Positions 7,030 to 17,096 are shown, counted from the stretch's first letter. The stretch: DNA of 28,805 nt from an uncultured Saprospirales bacterium (GCA_937926355.1 CALAZP010000073.1:1-28805), one strand, 5' to 3'. Notes: a model not told the origin generated them from the letters alone. Numbers and translations are program-made.

Positions 7030-8580
7030 ATGGAAAAGATTCTCATTATTGATTTTGGTTCTCAATACACCCAACTTATTGCAAGGCGGGTTAGGGAGCT
7101 AGATGTATACAGTGAAATAGTGCCTTTTAATAACATTCCTAAGCTTAATAATGAGATTAAAGGAGTGATTTTATCTGGAAGTCCTTTTTCAGTTACTGAT
7201 GACTCTGCGTTAAAAACTGATTTAAAAGCCATTTTAGGTGTTAAACCCGTTTTGGCAATCTGTTATGGTGCTCAATATATTGCCAAAGAATTTGGCGGAG
7301 CTGTTGCAAAATCAGCTACAAGAGAATATGGTAAAGCCAATTTATCGGCATTTAATGACCAAGATGAATTGTTCAAGAGTATTCCTCCCAATAGTCAAGT
7401 GTGGATGTCTCATGGAGATACTATTCAATCAGTTCCTCCAGAATTTGAAATCATAGCCAGCACCCATTCTATAGAAGTTGCAGCTTTTAAGGCATCTAAA
7501 GAATATTTTGATTTTCCAGTCTATTGTTTGCAGTTTCATCCTGAGGTTACCCACAGCCTAAATGGGGTTCAGTTAATAAAAAATTTTGTTATAGGAATAG
7601 CTGGATGCATCCCAAGTTGGACCCCTAAATCTTTTATAAACACTACTGTTGAAGAATTAAAAGCCCAATTAAAAAATGATCATGTGGTAATGGGTTTATC
7701 CGGAGGGGTAGATTCTACAGTTGCAGCAGTACTTCTTGAAAAAGCTATTCACAAAAATCTCACCTGTATTTTCGTTGATAATGGTCTTTTACGGAAAAAT
7801 GAATATGAAGAAGTATTGAATGATTATAAAGACTTAGGTCTCAATATTATTGGTGTAGATGCTAAGGATACATTTTATGGTGCTTTGAAAGGATTAAGTG
7901 ATCCGGAGGCAAAGCGTAAAGCCATTGGAAAAGCTTTCATTGATGTTTTCGATCGTACAGCGAAGGACTTGTCCTCTCGATATGGTTCAATCAAATGGCT
8001 GGGTCAAGGAACTATCTATCCGGATGTCATAGAATCCGTTTCTGTACATGGTCCTTCAGTTACAATAAAATCTCATCACAATGTTGGTGGATTACCTGAA
8101 AAACTTAATCTTAATTTGGTAGAACCATTGAGATTACTATTTAAAGATGAAGTACGTGAAGTGGGCAAGAGCCTGGGAATTAAACCGGAGATTCTTAATA
8201 GACACCCATTTCCTGGACCAGGATTAGGTATTAGAATTTTAGGGGATATTACTGCGTCAAAAGTAGCTATTCTTCAAGAAGCGGATGCTATTTATGTTAG
8301 ACATCTTAAGAAAAGTGGTTGGTATGATAAGGTATGGCAAGCTGGCGTTATTTTACTTCCAGTTCAAACCGTTGGAGTTATGGGAGATGAAAGGACCTAT
8401 GAGCAAGCAGTTGCATTGAGGGCGGTAAATTCAAAAGACGGCATGACAGCTGAGTGGAGTCCACTGCCTTACGAATTACTAGCTGATATTTCAAATGATA
8501 TTATTAATAATGTAAAGGGGATAAATAGGGTTGTATATGATATTAGTACCAAACCACCGGCGACAATTGAGTGGGAATAA
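7030..8580 (+). CDS. guaA: GMP synthase (glutamine-hydrolysing)
   Basis: A 516-residue bifunctional GMP synthase of normal length. The N-terminal class-I glutamine amidotransferase has nucleophile C78 in AICYGAQYIA and the H170/E172 pair in QFHPEVTHS. The ATP pyrophosphatase domain begins near 205 with the P-loop GLSGGVDST (222-230). The C-terminal dimerisation domain contains RHPFPGPGLGIRILGD. It converts XMP, ATP and glutamine to GMP in the cytoplasm. Its 3' end overlaps the next gene, as often seen between guaA and a PBP1-like lipoprotein gene in Bacteroidota. A weak -7-like TATATTTA lies at about 7017-7024, so a local promoter is possible but not shown. Confidence 0.98.
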   Translation: MEKILIIDFGSQYTQLIARRVRELDVYSEIVPFNNIPKLNNEIKGVILSGSPFSVTDDSALKTDLKAILGVKPVLAICYGAQYIAKEFGGAVAKSATREYGKANLSAFNDQDELFKSIPPNSQVWMSHGDTIQSVPPEFEIIASTHSIEVAAFKASKEYFDFPVYCLQFHPEVTHSLNGVQLIKNFVIGIAGCIPSWTPKSFINTTVEELKAQLKNDHVVMGLSGGVDSTVAAVLLEKAIHKNLTCIFVDNGLLRKNEYEEVLNDYKDLGLNIIGVDAKDTFYGALKGLSDPEAKRKAIGKAFIDVFDRTAKDLSSRYGSIKWLGQGTIYPDVIESVSVHGPSVTIKSHHNVGGLPEKLNLNLVEPLRLLFKDEVREVGKSLGIKPEILNRHPFPGPGLGIRILGDITASKVAILQEADAIYVRHLKKSGWYDKVWQAGVILLPVQTVGVMGDERTYEQAVALRAVNSKDGMTAEWSPLPYELLADISNDIINNVKGINRVVYDISTKPPATIEWE

Positions 8581-9952
8581 AATTTTAGTTTTTGGGTTTT
8601 TGTTATTTACTTTAGCTTGTTCTACTACCAAAAATATCACAAACAAAGGTCAAAACGTTAAGAAAGGGGAAACTATACAAAATATTGACAATAAGCCCGT
8701 ATTTCAAAAAGACATTGATACGGTTGAATGGAAGTTCATACCAGCTGAAGTGGTTCGCCCATTACTAGATCCTCCACCCCTTACAGGGAGTGAAATCATT
8801 AAATTAAAACTATATCGAGAAAATTCTGAAATATTAGACCAATATAATCTGAATCTTTATTTACCATTTTTTACCAGCAGATTTTCCAATACGGATATTA
8901 ACTTCAATAACAGGTTAACTGAATGGTCTTTTCACTTTTACAATGGTCTCAAAATGGCTTTAAATAAAGAACTTCCCAGTTCTTCTAAAATTTCTTTAAG
9001 CGTAATTGATACAGAGGCCAATCCTAATATTCTAACTAAGAAACTTTCCGAGATAGATAATATTCCACAACTTATAATTGGCCCTTATCGAAGTGTCAAT
9101 GTTGAAAAAATGAATCAGTTTACAATGGAATCCGATATTCCGTTTATTTCTCCATACAGTGGGGGAGGAGACGTAGTTGGTCAGAACGAAACCTTTATTA
9201 AATTAAATCCTAGTCTAGAAGTCCATTTTCAAAATCAGTTAAAATATATTCTTAGAACCTATTCTGCTCAACAAATTTTGGTAATTGGATTCGAGGATAT
9301 TCAAGAAAAGAATGCAATAAATATACTTCAATCCGAGTATGCCATAATGAATGATTCTTTGGGAATAGAACCTCTTGACACTTATATCCTACCTGATACA
9401 GCCATTTTAGCTCCAGATTTTGATCTCGCTATTGAAATGATTGATAGAAATGACACCTTGGCTGTTATGATACCTGCTTGGACTAATGAATCCTATATTC
9501 TGTCTATTTTAAGGAATTTATCTCAATTGCAGAGTGATTCCACCGATTATGTAGTATTTGGCATGCCTCAATGGAAAGATTATGAACATATTGATTACTC
9601 TTACTATCAAAAATTAAACGTACATATAACTAGTAGTTTTTTCCTTAATGAAGAACATAAGGATTTCGTGGATTTCAGAAATAATTATTACACCCAGTCC
9701 GGTTTTTTACCTACTAACGAAACCTATATAGGGTATGATTTGGGAAGGTTTTTTATCCCATTACTTTTAGAATTTGGTACTAAATTTTATAAATTTTTGG
9801 ATCATTTTTCCTTCGAAGGGATTCATACAAGTTTTGAGTTCAATCCAATTTATAGACCAAATGAAAATGGTATATCGGAAATAATTAAATGGGAAAATAC
9901 CTACTTAAATATCTTGAAATTCTCAGATTACGAGTTCGTCAAAGTCAATTAG
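8537..9952 (+). CDS. PBP1-like (type 1 periplasmic-binding fold) lipoprotein
   Basis: About 471 residues. A signal peptide ends in the lipobox LACS, giving a lipid-anchored exported protein. The body reads as a type 1 periplasmic-binding-protein fold: a first lobe with GLKMALNKELP, a PQLIIGPYRS turn followed by DIPFISPYS, and a second lobe with QQILVIGFED. Bacteroidota often carry a LysM-PBP1 fusion after guaA; here no LysM repeat is visible. The start is uncertain: ATG 8537 overlaps guaA by 44 nt, TTG 8567 gives a tighter 18-residue signal peptide with a 14-nt overlap. The ligand is unknown and no ABC permease is adjacent, so a cell-wall or sensing role is as likely as transport. Confidence 0.8.
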   Translation: MILVPNHRRQLSGNKILVFGFLLFTLACSTTKNITNKGQNVKKGETIQNIDNKPVFQKDIDTVEWKFIPAEVVRPLLDPPPLTGSEIIKLKLYRENSEILDQYNLNLYLPFFTSRFSNTDINFNNRLTEWSFHFYNGLKMALNKELPSSSKISLSVIDTEANPNILTKKLSEIDNIPQLIIGPYRSVNVEKMNQFTMESDIPFISPYSGGGDVVGQNETFIKLNPSLEVHFQNQLKYILRTYSAQQILVIGFEDIQEKNAINILQSEYAIMNDSLGIEPLDTYILPDTAILAPDFDLAIEMIDRNDTLAVMIPAWTNESYILSILRNLSQLQSDSTDYVVFGMPQWKDYEHIDYSYYQKLNVHITSSFFLNEEHKDFVDFRNNYYTQSGFLPTNETYIGYDLGRFFIPLLLEFGTKFYKFLDHFSFEGIHTSFEFNPIYRPNENGISEIIKWENTYLNILKFSDYEFVKVN

Positions 9953-9968
9953 TTTTAACCGGTACTCG

Positions 9969-10607
9969 ATGAAGAAAATGACAGATCAAAGAGTAAAAAG
10001 ATTCACAACTGTTGTCCAAAAGCGACAGTTGGATATGACTGTGGTTCTTGAAAATGTTCACGATCCCCATAATATTGGTGCCGTTTTAAGGAGTTGCGAT
10101 GCAGTTGGAATCAGTGAAATTTACGTTTTATACAACGAACCTGAATTATATACATCTCACCTCAAAGTCGCAGGCAAGTCGAATTCGGGTGCTCGCAAAT
10201 GGGTTGATATTAATTTTTATACAGATACTGATAAATGTATGGAAGTAGTTCGTTCTAAATATCAAACTGTTTATGCTACCCATTTGGAAAAATCTGCAGA
10301 AAGTATTTATACTAAAGATTTATCTCACTCATTTGCCATCGTCTTTGGTAATGAAAAGGATGGAATTTCTGCCAAAACATTAAAATATTGCGACCATAAT
10401 ATAGTTATACCCCAAATGGGGATGGTGAAGAGTTTAAATATATCTGTAGCTTGTGCGGTATCCCTTTTTGAGGCTTTAAGACAAAGGCAAATAAGAGGAT
10501 TATATAATAAATTAGAAATGCCTTCGGCAAAAGTTGCTCTTTTAAATGATTATTGCGAAAGGCATCACGATAGAAAAAAGAGAAATCTAGCCAAAAGAAT
10601 TGATTGA
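9969..10607 (+). CDS. trmH: TrmH-family tRNA (guanosine-2'-O)-methyltransferase
   Basis: A 212-residue SPOUT-class (SpoU/TrmH) RNA methyltransferase. All three motifs are present: motif 1 NVHDPHNIGAVLRSCDAVG with the catalytic Arg, motif 2 IVFGNEKDGIS, and motif 3 IPQMGMVKSLNISVACAV that forms the deep trefoil knot binding S-adenosylmethionine. The C-terminal basic tail (RHHDRKKRNLAKR) resembles TrmH, which methylates G18 in the tRNA D-loop. Specificity among SpoU proteins cannot be proved by sequence reading; TrmH is the best fit because it lacks the extra N-terminal domain of the rRNA enzyme RlmB. It follows the lipoprotein gene by 16 nt and precedes smc by 19 nt. Confidence 0.88.
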   Translation: MKKMTDQRVKRFTTVVQKRQLDMTVVLENVHDPHNIGAVLRSCDAVGISEIYVLYNEPELYTSHLKVAGKSNSGARKWVDINFYTDTDKCMEVVRSKYQTVYATHLEKSAESIYTKDLSHSFAIVFGNEKDGISAKTLKYCDHNIVIPQMGMVKSLNISVACAVSLFEALRQRQIRGLYNKLEMPSAKVALLNDYCERHHDRKKRNLAKRID

Positions 10608-10626
10608 TAAAATCAGGATTTTTAAA

Positions 10627-13600
10627 ATGCGATTGATCAGACTAGATATAAAGGGTTTTAAAAGCTTTGCAACCGAAACGGTTATTCACTTTGATGAAGA
10701 TGTAATTGGAATTGTAGGTCCCAATGGTTCTGGTAAATCTAATATAGTAGATGCTATTAGATGGGTGCTCGGAGAACAAAAAAGTAAAGAGTTGAGGCTT
10801 GATCAGATGTCTAATGTTATCTTTAATGGTACCAATAAAAGAAAATCTGGAGGTTTAGCACAGGTTTCCCTAACTTTTGAAAACACCAAAAATTTTCTTC
10901 CTACTGAATATAATACCATTACCATTTCTAGAATACTGTATAGATCAGGTGAAAGCGAATATCAACTTAATGGTGTTAACTGCAGACTTAAAGACATAAC
11001 GTCCTTATTCCTCGATACAGGCATTGGTTCTAATTCTTATGCAATAATTGCGTTAGGAATGGTAGAGGATATCCTAAATGATAAGGATAATTCTAGAAGA
11101 AAGATGTTCGAGCAAGCTGCAGGGGTTTCCAAGTACAAGCTCAGGAAAAAGGAAGCTATAAATAGATTAAATAAAACAAATGAAGATTTGGAGCGGGTGG
11201 CGGATTTATTATTCGAAATAGAAGGAAATTTAAAAACACTAGAAAAGCAAGCCAGTAGAACAAAAAAATATTTTTCCCTAAAGAGTGATTATAAAAATTT
11301 AAGCATCCAACTTGCTCATTTTAAAGTTGTCGAATTACGTGATCAATATAAGAACCTGAAAGCACAAATTAATCGGGAAACAGATGCATATTCAGCTATT
11401 GAAGTTCAAATAAATGAAGTTGATGCCCAAATACAAAAGGCTAAAAGCTCTAATCTTTTGGAGGAACAACATCTTTCTTCCAAACAAAAAGAATTAAATG
11501 AATTAAATGGAACCATTAGATCACTAGAGAATGACAAACAAATTCTCAAACAACAGAAGAATTACGCGTCTCAAACATTAGAAAGAGCTGATTCAGAATT
11601 GAATGGATTTAAAGATAAATTATCAAAAATAAGTGCTGAAATTGATGCGGTATCCACCTCGATAAACCAGGAAAAAAGAAGAGAACAAGAATTGGAGATT
11701 TTACTTGAAGAATCTGAAAAGTTATTAAATGAGCGAAGAGAGGCCCATCAAAATATTAAAGGAGGTCTTGATCAATGGACACAGGAGCAAGAAAAACTCG
11801 AAAAAATAATTATTGAGGCTGAAACTGAAAAAGCTATTTTATTTAGTAAAATTTCGAGTCTAGATCAAGAAAATATTCGCCTGGAAGAATCTTTGGCTTC
11901 CCAGAGTGATGAGGAAGCTGCTTTTCGAATCAGGTTGGAAAATTTTGAAAAACAAAGGATAGAGAAAGAAAAGGAATTAAATTTCATCCAGGATTCCGAA
12001 GAAAAAAGAAAGCAAAAAATTGAGATTTCCTTACAAGAATACGATGTTATTGCAGAACAATTAGCCACAACTAACCGAAGAATAGATGCGAAAAAAAATG
12101 AATTAGAATTAACCAAAAGCATGGTAGAGAATTTGGAGGGATTTCCAGATTCAATAAAATTTTTAAATAGTAGTTGGTCAAAAAAGCCACCCTTATTATC
12201 CGACTTAATATATGTCGAAGAACCTTATCGTACTGCCATAGAAAATTATTTAGAACAATATCTCAATTTCTTTGTGGTGGATTCAATTGATGATGCAGTA
12301 GCTGGCATAAAATTATTAGGTCAAGCTCAAAAAGGGAAGGCTAACTTTTTTATCCTCGAGGCTTTTAATAATTTCGAATCCAATGCTCCCTTTTTTTCTG
12401 GAGAAATTACTGCCATGGAAAAAATACAAGTTTCTCCTAAACATGAAAAATTATTTCATTATTTGCTAAATGGAGTTGTATTGGGCAATAATGATTTTCC
12501 TAGCAAGGAACCAGTGGAAGAAGATGTAATATTACTATCTCCAAAAGGAAATTGGATCAGAGGTAAGTATATCGTTTCTGGTGGCTCCATAGGATTATTT
12601 GAAGGAAAAAAAATTGGACGAAAAAGAAGTATTGAAATTCTTGAAAAGGCAATTGTAAAAGAAGAACAAAAAGCTGCTGAATTAAGTAACCAGTTGGTGG
12701 CTATCAAATCAGTTTTAGAAGGATTAAAGAAAAACGAAAACAGAGAAAGTAAAGATGAGCTCTTGGGAATCTTAAATCAATTAAATCTGGATTATGCAAC
12801 TACTAAAGCCACTTTAGATAATGCGGACAAACAAAGGAATGAGAAAACTGCCAGGATTAAATTTGTTACAGAAGAAACGAAATTAATAAAGGAAAAAATT
12901 AATATTCTTGAGGAAAAACTTTTCACATCACAGTCAAAGATCTCAAGTATAAAAGACGAAATCGGAAAAAATGACTCTTTATTTAAGAGTTTTTCTGAAC
13001 AATTAAGTCAAGCATCCTCAGATTTTAATCAAAATAAAATAGCATTTATTCAACAACAAAATAAAGTCTCAAACCTCCAACAAGAATTAAATTTCAAAGA
13101 AAAGCAGGTTGAAGAAATTGAATTTACTAAAACTAAGCTTGAAAAAGAAAAAGAACTAGCTATAGAAAAACTTTCTACAGGTAATGATGAAGAAGTAAAG
13201 ATTGAACAAAAACTCTCTTTAGCCTATACAAGTAAGACTAACTTGGAAAAAGATTTGTCTCAAGCAGAACAGCATTATTTTAAAGCTAAATCTGGGATTA
13301 ACGAAAAAGAAGAATCCGTTAGATCTCTTAATAGAAAGAGGCAAGATGCTCAAATTCTAATAAATCAGTTAAAAGAAAAATTATCCAGCCTTCAATATGA
13401 AATAAGTTCAATAGCTCAACGGGTGAAAATTGAATTTCAAAAAGATATTAATGACCTTATTAATGTTGAAGTTCCTGAAATTCAAGAAATTGAAAAAATT
13501 ATTGTTAGAGTAGATCAACTTAAAAACAGATTGGATAATTATGGGGAAATAAATCCGCTAGCAGTTGAGGCATTCGATGAAATGAAAGATAGATATGATA

Positions 13601-14178
13601 CCATCGATCAACAAAAGAGCGATATCATTGCAGCTCAAGAGGATTTAATGGAAACTATAAAGGAAATTGAAACTTCTGCCACTTCACAGTTTATCGAGTC
13701 TTTCGAAAAAGCCAGACTTTATTTCATTGAGGTGTTTAGATCTTTATTTACCGAGGACGATAATTGTGATTTAATTTTAACACAACCAGATAACCCTCTA
13801 GAATCTTCAATTGAAATAATTGCTAAACCAAAAGGTAAACGACCTCAAACCATTAATCAACTTTCTGGGGGAGAAAAGACACTGACAGCAATAGCACTAC
13901 TTTTCGCCCTCTACTTACTAAAACCTGCTCCGTTTTGTATTTTTGACGAAGTCGATGCTCCTCTAGATGATGCCAATATTTTTAAATTTAATAAGATTAT
14001 TAAAAAATTCTCTAAGGACTCCCAATTCATTATTGTTACTCATAATAAACTTACCATGGCGGCGGTAGATACCATATATGGGGTATACATGGCAGAACAA
14101 GGCATAAGTGGAGTGAGTCAAGTAGATTTTAGAGATTTTGAAACTAGAGATGTAGGATTGCAGTCACTATCTTCCTAA
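10627..14178 (+). CDS. smc: Chromosome segregation protein SMC
   Basis: A 1183-residue SMC of normal length. The N-terminal head has Walker A GPNGSGKSN (31-39) and the R-loop region IRWVLGEQKSKELR. Two long coiled coils (about 165-495 and 680-1000) flank a hinge (about 500-675) with the glycine-rich GGSIGLFEGKKIGRKRS. The C-terminal head has the signature QLSGGEKTLTAIALLFALY (about 1077) and Walker B FCIFDEVDAPLDDAN. It dimerises and compacts DNA with ScpA/ScpB, which are not in this window. The ATG at 10627 starts MRLIRLDIKGFKSF, the canonical beginning; an upstream non-ATG extension to 10600 is less likely. Its stop overlaps the convergent barrel gene by 4 nt. Confidence 0.97.
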   Translation: MRLIRLDIKGFKSFATETVIHFDEDVIGIVGPNGSGKSNIVDAIRWVLGEQKSKELRLDQMSNVIFNGTNKRKSGGLAQVSLTFENTKNFLPTEYNTITISRILYRSGESEYQLNGVNCRLKDITSLFLDTGIGSNSYAIIALGMVEDILNDKDNSRRKMFEQAAGVSKYKLRKKEAINRLNKTNEDLERVADLLFEIEGNLKTLEKQASRTKKYFSLKSDYKNLSIQLAHFKVVELRDQYKNLKAQINRETDAYSAIEVQINEVDAQIQKAKSSNLLEEQHLSSKQKELNELNGTIRSLENDKQILKQQKNYASQTLERADSELNGFKDKLSKISAEIDAVSTSINQEKRREQELEILLEESEKLLNERREAHQNIKGGLDQWTQEQEKLEKIIIEAETEKAILFSKISSLDQENIRLEESLASQSDEEAAFRIRLENFEKQRIEKEKELNFIQDSEEKRKQKIEISLQEYDVIAEQLATTNRRIDAKKNELELTKSMVENLEGFPDSIKFLNSSWSKKPPLLSDLIYVEEPYRTAIENYLEQYLNFFVVDSIDDAVAGIKLLGQAQKGKANFFILEAFNNFESNAPFFSGEITAMEKIQVSPKHEKLFHYLLNGVVLGNNDFPSKEPVEEDVILLSPKGNWIRGKYIVSGGSIGLFEGKKIGRKRSIEILEKAIVKEEQKAAELSNQLVAIKSVLEGLKKNENRESKDELLGILNQLNLDYATTKATLDNADKQRNEKTARIKFVTEETKLIKEKINILEEKLFTSQSKISSIKDEIGKNDSLFKSFSEQLSQASSDFNQNKIAFIQQQNKVSNLQQELNFKEKQVEEIEFTKTKLEKEKELAIEKLSTGNDEEVKIEQKLSLAYTSKTNLEKDLSQAEQHYFKAKSGINEKEESVRSLNRKRQDAQILINQLKEKLSSLQYEISSIAQRVKIEFQKDINDLINVEVPEIQEIEKIIVRVDQLKNRLDNYGEINPLAVEAFDEMKDRYDTIDQQKSDIIAAQEDLMETIKEIETSATSQFIESFEKARLYFIEVFRSLFTEDDNCDLILTQPDNPLESSIEIIAKPKGKRPQTINQLSGGEKTLTAIALLFALYLLKPAPFCIFDEVDAPLDDANIFKFNKIIKKFSKDSQFIIVTHNKLTMAAVDTIYGVYMAEQGISGVSQVDFRDFETRDVGLQSLSS

Positions 14179-16997
14179 TATCCCCTTGACGTTCGATTCA
14201 TTCGATAAGGACCACCAAACCCACTTTCAGATCTTCCTTGCGTAGGTTGTCCATTGAATTTTCGAAGGTTAAAGGTAAAAGACAACATGAAGTATTGTTG
14301 TAAAACGGCACTTTGCACATCTTCTAAATAAACCTCTGTTACATTTCTAGAGATACTGGTATTTTGATTTAATAAATCAAAAATATCCAGTCTCAATTCT
14401 CCTCTTTGATCCTTTAAAAACTTCTTTCCAATACCCATATTAACCAAAAGGTAATTTTGATTGAATGTTTCTTCTAAGCCGTTATAGGAATTGTGAAACA
14501 AATCTGTTCTAAAAACAAACCCTTTTCCAAAAATCCAATTTAATCCTAGGTTTGTGGTATGTATGTAATACGTATTATCCAATCTAGAATTTACTGAATT
14601 AGAAACCGTATTAATATTTAGATTTGTACCAATATTAAAATCCACTTTCTCACTAATATTACTATTTAGACTAGTCCCTAAAGTTATTCCTACGGTATTG
14701 GCCAAGTTTACTCTTTCATTGATAATACCTGGGTTTTGACTATAGTTAATAGAAGAAGTCAAGTTTAAATTAGATTTTATGAATCTTAAGGGCATTCCAT
14801 AGGTGAAATAAGCACGAACATTCCATGAGGCCTCTTCCATATTAATTGGCTTAATTAACTGACCACCTTGCTGTAGTAAAATGGAACCTGTCAAAAGGGT
14901 GTCTTGACGAGCTAAATAAGTATTATTTGCAATATAATTGCTGGTATAACTTCCACTTAAAAATGCAAAAAAGAAAGTGGATTTTTCGACGTTAGAGTTA
15001 GAGTACCTAGTGAATAACCGATGTTGATATTGTTGTTTTAAATTTGGATTACCAGTTGTAAGTCTTAAAGGGTTGCTGTTATCTATTACTTCTTGTAATT
15101 GCGTCAAACTGGGTGGGTTAGTGCTAGTTCGATAGAAAACTCTCAAATTTTGTGTTCTACTTAAATTATATCTATAAGAAAATGAGGGTAGAATATTTAT
15201 AAAATTTCGTTGAATATTATCTTCTAAAGGAAAACTTTGTAGGTTATCTAGATTGGCAATTTGACCCTCTAATTCAATATTGAAATTAGACTTTTCTCCA
15301 TTTAATCTGTAACTACTGCCAAACCTATGGTAGATGTAATCTGAAGTGAATACATTAGATAAATAAGAGTTAAAATCACTGTAATCATTATTAATCACAT
15401 AGTAATCAAACGTTTTCTTATCTGAATCGTCAAAAGAAGCATTCATTCGGTAGCTCAATTGTAACATACTTTTTTCTCCTAACGGTTCAGTATAAGATAA
15501 ATCTGTCCCTATATTCCATGCACCAGAATTTAATCTACTTAATTGATCTAAAGTATCTGATTGAATTTGACCAATGACTTCAGATAATAAATAAGAATTT
15601 CCATTATTGGTATTATTGCCTCCAGTGATTCTAAGAGATATCGTTCTTCCTTCTTTTTTTAGTTTATGTCTAATTAATAATTCATTGGAAAAATCCATGC
15701 TATTCAAATCTGCATTAAAATCATAATCAGAGCTGTTTACAAATAAATTCCCAATCGATGTGCCACCAATAATCTGATTGTTTCCATCATTTGTTTGAAA
15801 GGATAACCTTGGTGTATATAAAATCGAAGTTTGGTCATTAATTTTATAATCTAATCTTAGATTAAATCTGTGATTGGTATTGTTTGATTGTGTAGTTGAT
15901 CGCTCTGCGTAAACTGGATTTATCTCTGAAGTTTCCTCAATAAACTGCCTATTGGTAATAACAAAAGCATCGTTCAAGGTATTGTTGAAAAAATAACTAC
16001 CCGATACATCTACTTTATTACCCCATTTGTCATTGTAATTTACACCTAATGCATGGGTGGTTATGATCCCATTTTGTTGGCCTACTAAAAAATCTCTTGC
16101 GGCACCCCCACCTCTCCAGCTACCTCTTCTTCCACCTCCTCCTGAACCAGCCATAACCCCAGATAGGTCTTCACTTGAAAAATTTTGTTGATTAATATTA
16201 TTCGACATTCCTAGCAAACTTATTTTAGTATCGCCTTTAAATTTATTGTAGTTGCCTCCAACTTTATATACTCCTTGATCTCCCATGCCTCCATAAAATC
16301 TGCCAAAACTGCCATTATTCATATTTCTTCTAGTAATGATATTAATGGTTTTTGATGTTTCTCCAGTAGAAAAACCGGTAAATTTAGCTTGTTCACTTTG
16401 CTGATCAAATATCTGGACTTGATCAACTACATCAGCTGGTATATTTTGCAATGCGGTTCTAGGGTCATTGCCAAAAAAAGGTTTACCATTTACTAAAACT
16501 TCTTGTACTTGTTCTCCTTGAGCTTGAACTTGCCCGTTTTCTACTCGAACCCCAGGTATTTTTTTTAAAAGATCCTGCGTGGTGGCATCAGGATTAGTTT
16601 TAAAAGCTGCTGCATTAAATTGTGTGGTATCACCTTTTTGCACTGCCATTATCGATTCTCCTTTTACCTCAACTCCTTCCATTTGAATGGTTGTTGAAAC
16701 GAGTGCTAAAGATCCTAATTCTAAATCTCCATTTACAGAAAGCTCTTTTTTTAAGTTATCAAATCCAATATAGGATACCTCTAAAATGTAGTTTCCTTTT
16801 TTAACACGTTCTATGGAAAATTTTCCAAAGACATCAGAAATATGGTCAGTTAGAGTAGAGTCTGATAATTTTAAAAGTTGTAAGTGTGCCCCACTTAAAG
16901 GTTCTTTAGTTTCGTTATCAATTAAAGTGCCTGTAATTTTTTGACCATTTAAAGCAAAGCCTAAAAACATTACCATTAAAACATATAATGATTTCAT
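14175..16997 (-). CDS. TonB-dependent-receptor-like outer-membrane beta-barrel protein
   Basis: A 940-residue outer-membrane protein. A signal peptide (MKSLYVLMVMFLGFALNGQ) precedes a carboxypeptidase-regulatory-like beta domain (about 20-105: GTLIDNETKEPLSGAHLQLL, SDVFGKFSIERVKKGNYIL), then a plug-like domain (about 125-225: LLKKIPGVRVENGQVQAQG, VLVNGKPFFGNDPRTALQNI). The rest alternates short polar loops and beta strands, the OMP_b-brl type barrel. A Gly/Arg-rich insert (about 282-298) and a Gly/Arg-rich tail after the last strand YFMLSFTFNLRKF are notable. No SusD partner or TonB/ExbB is nearby, so the substrate is unknown. An earlier in-frame TTG at 17021 is rejected; the ATG at 16997 begins the signal peptide. 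It is divergent from the LytS/LytTR genes, which probably control it. Confidence 0.9.
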   Translation of the reverse strand: MKSLYVLMVMFLGFALNGQKITGTLIDNETKEPLSGAHLQLLKLSDSTLTDHISDVFGKFSIERVKKGNYILEVSYIGFDNLKKELSVNGDLELGSLALVSTTIQMEGVEVKGESIMAVQKGDTTQFNAAAFKTNPDATTQDLLKKIPGVRVENGQVQAQGEQVQEVLVNGKPFFGNDPRTALQNIPADVVDQVQIFDQQSEQAKFTGFSTGETSKTINIITRRNMNNGSFGRFYGGMGDQGVYKVGGNYNKFKGDTKISLLGMSNNINQQNFSSEDLSGVMAGSGGGGRRGSWRGGGAARDFLVGQQNGIITTHALGVNYNDKWGNKVDVSGSYFFNNTLNDAFVITNRQFIEETSEINPVYAERSTTQSNNTNHRFNLRLDYKINDQTSILYTPRLSFQTNDGNNQIIGGTSIGNLFVNSSDYDFNADLNSMDFSNELLIRHKLKKEGRTISLRITGGNNTNNGNSYLLSEVIGQIQSDTLDQLSRLNSGAWNIGTDLSYTEPLGEKSMLQLSYRMNASFDDSDKKTFDYYVINNDYSDFNSYLSNVFTSDYIYHRFGSSYRLNGEKSNFNIELEGQIANLDNLQSFPLEDNIQRNFINILPSFSYRYNLSRTQNLRVFYRTSTNPPSLTQLQEVIDNSNPLRLTTGNPNLKQQYQHRLFTRYSNSNVEKSTFFFAFLSGSYTSNYIANNTYLARQDTLLTGSILLQQGGQLIKPINMEEASWNVRAYFTYGMPLRFIKSNLNLTSSINYSQNPGIINERVNLANTVGITLGTSLNSNISEKVDFNIGTNLNINTVSNSVNSRLDNTYYIHTTNLGLNWIFGKGFVFRTDLFHNSYNGLEETFNQNYLLVNMGIGKKFLKDQRGELRLDIFDLLNQNTSISRNVTEVYLEDVQSAVLQQYFMLSFTFNLRKFNGQPTQGRSESGFGGPYRMNRTSRGY

Positions 16998-17096
16998 TGA
17001 TTTAATTTTAATAAGATGCAATTACCACCATTTTAATCAATTATTATAAAGTTTTCAATGAACTGCCATTATTTCTCTACCAATATTTTTTTCGTA

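Noticed and set aside
10600..10626. Upstream TTG start for smc
   Set aside because: SMC proteins begin at or near MxLxxLxIxGFKSF, which is the ATG at 10627.
7935..13730. Further exact copies of TTTCATTGA at 7935-7943 (guaA) and 13722-13730 (smc)
   Set aside because: They are single, lie inside conserved coding sequence and lack a partner at 21 bp; about one copy is expected by chance in an AT-rich window of this size. This also shows that only the spaced pair is informative.
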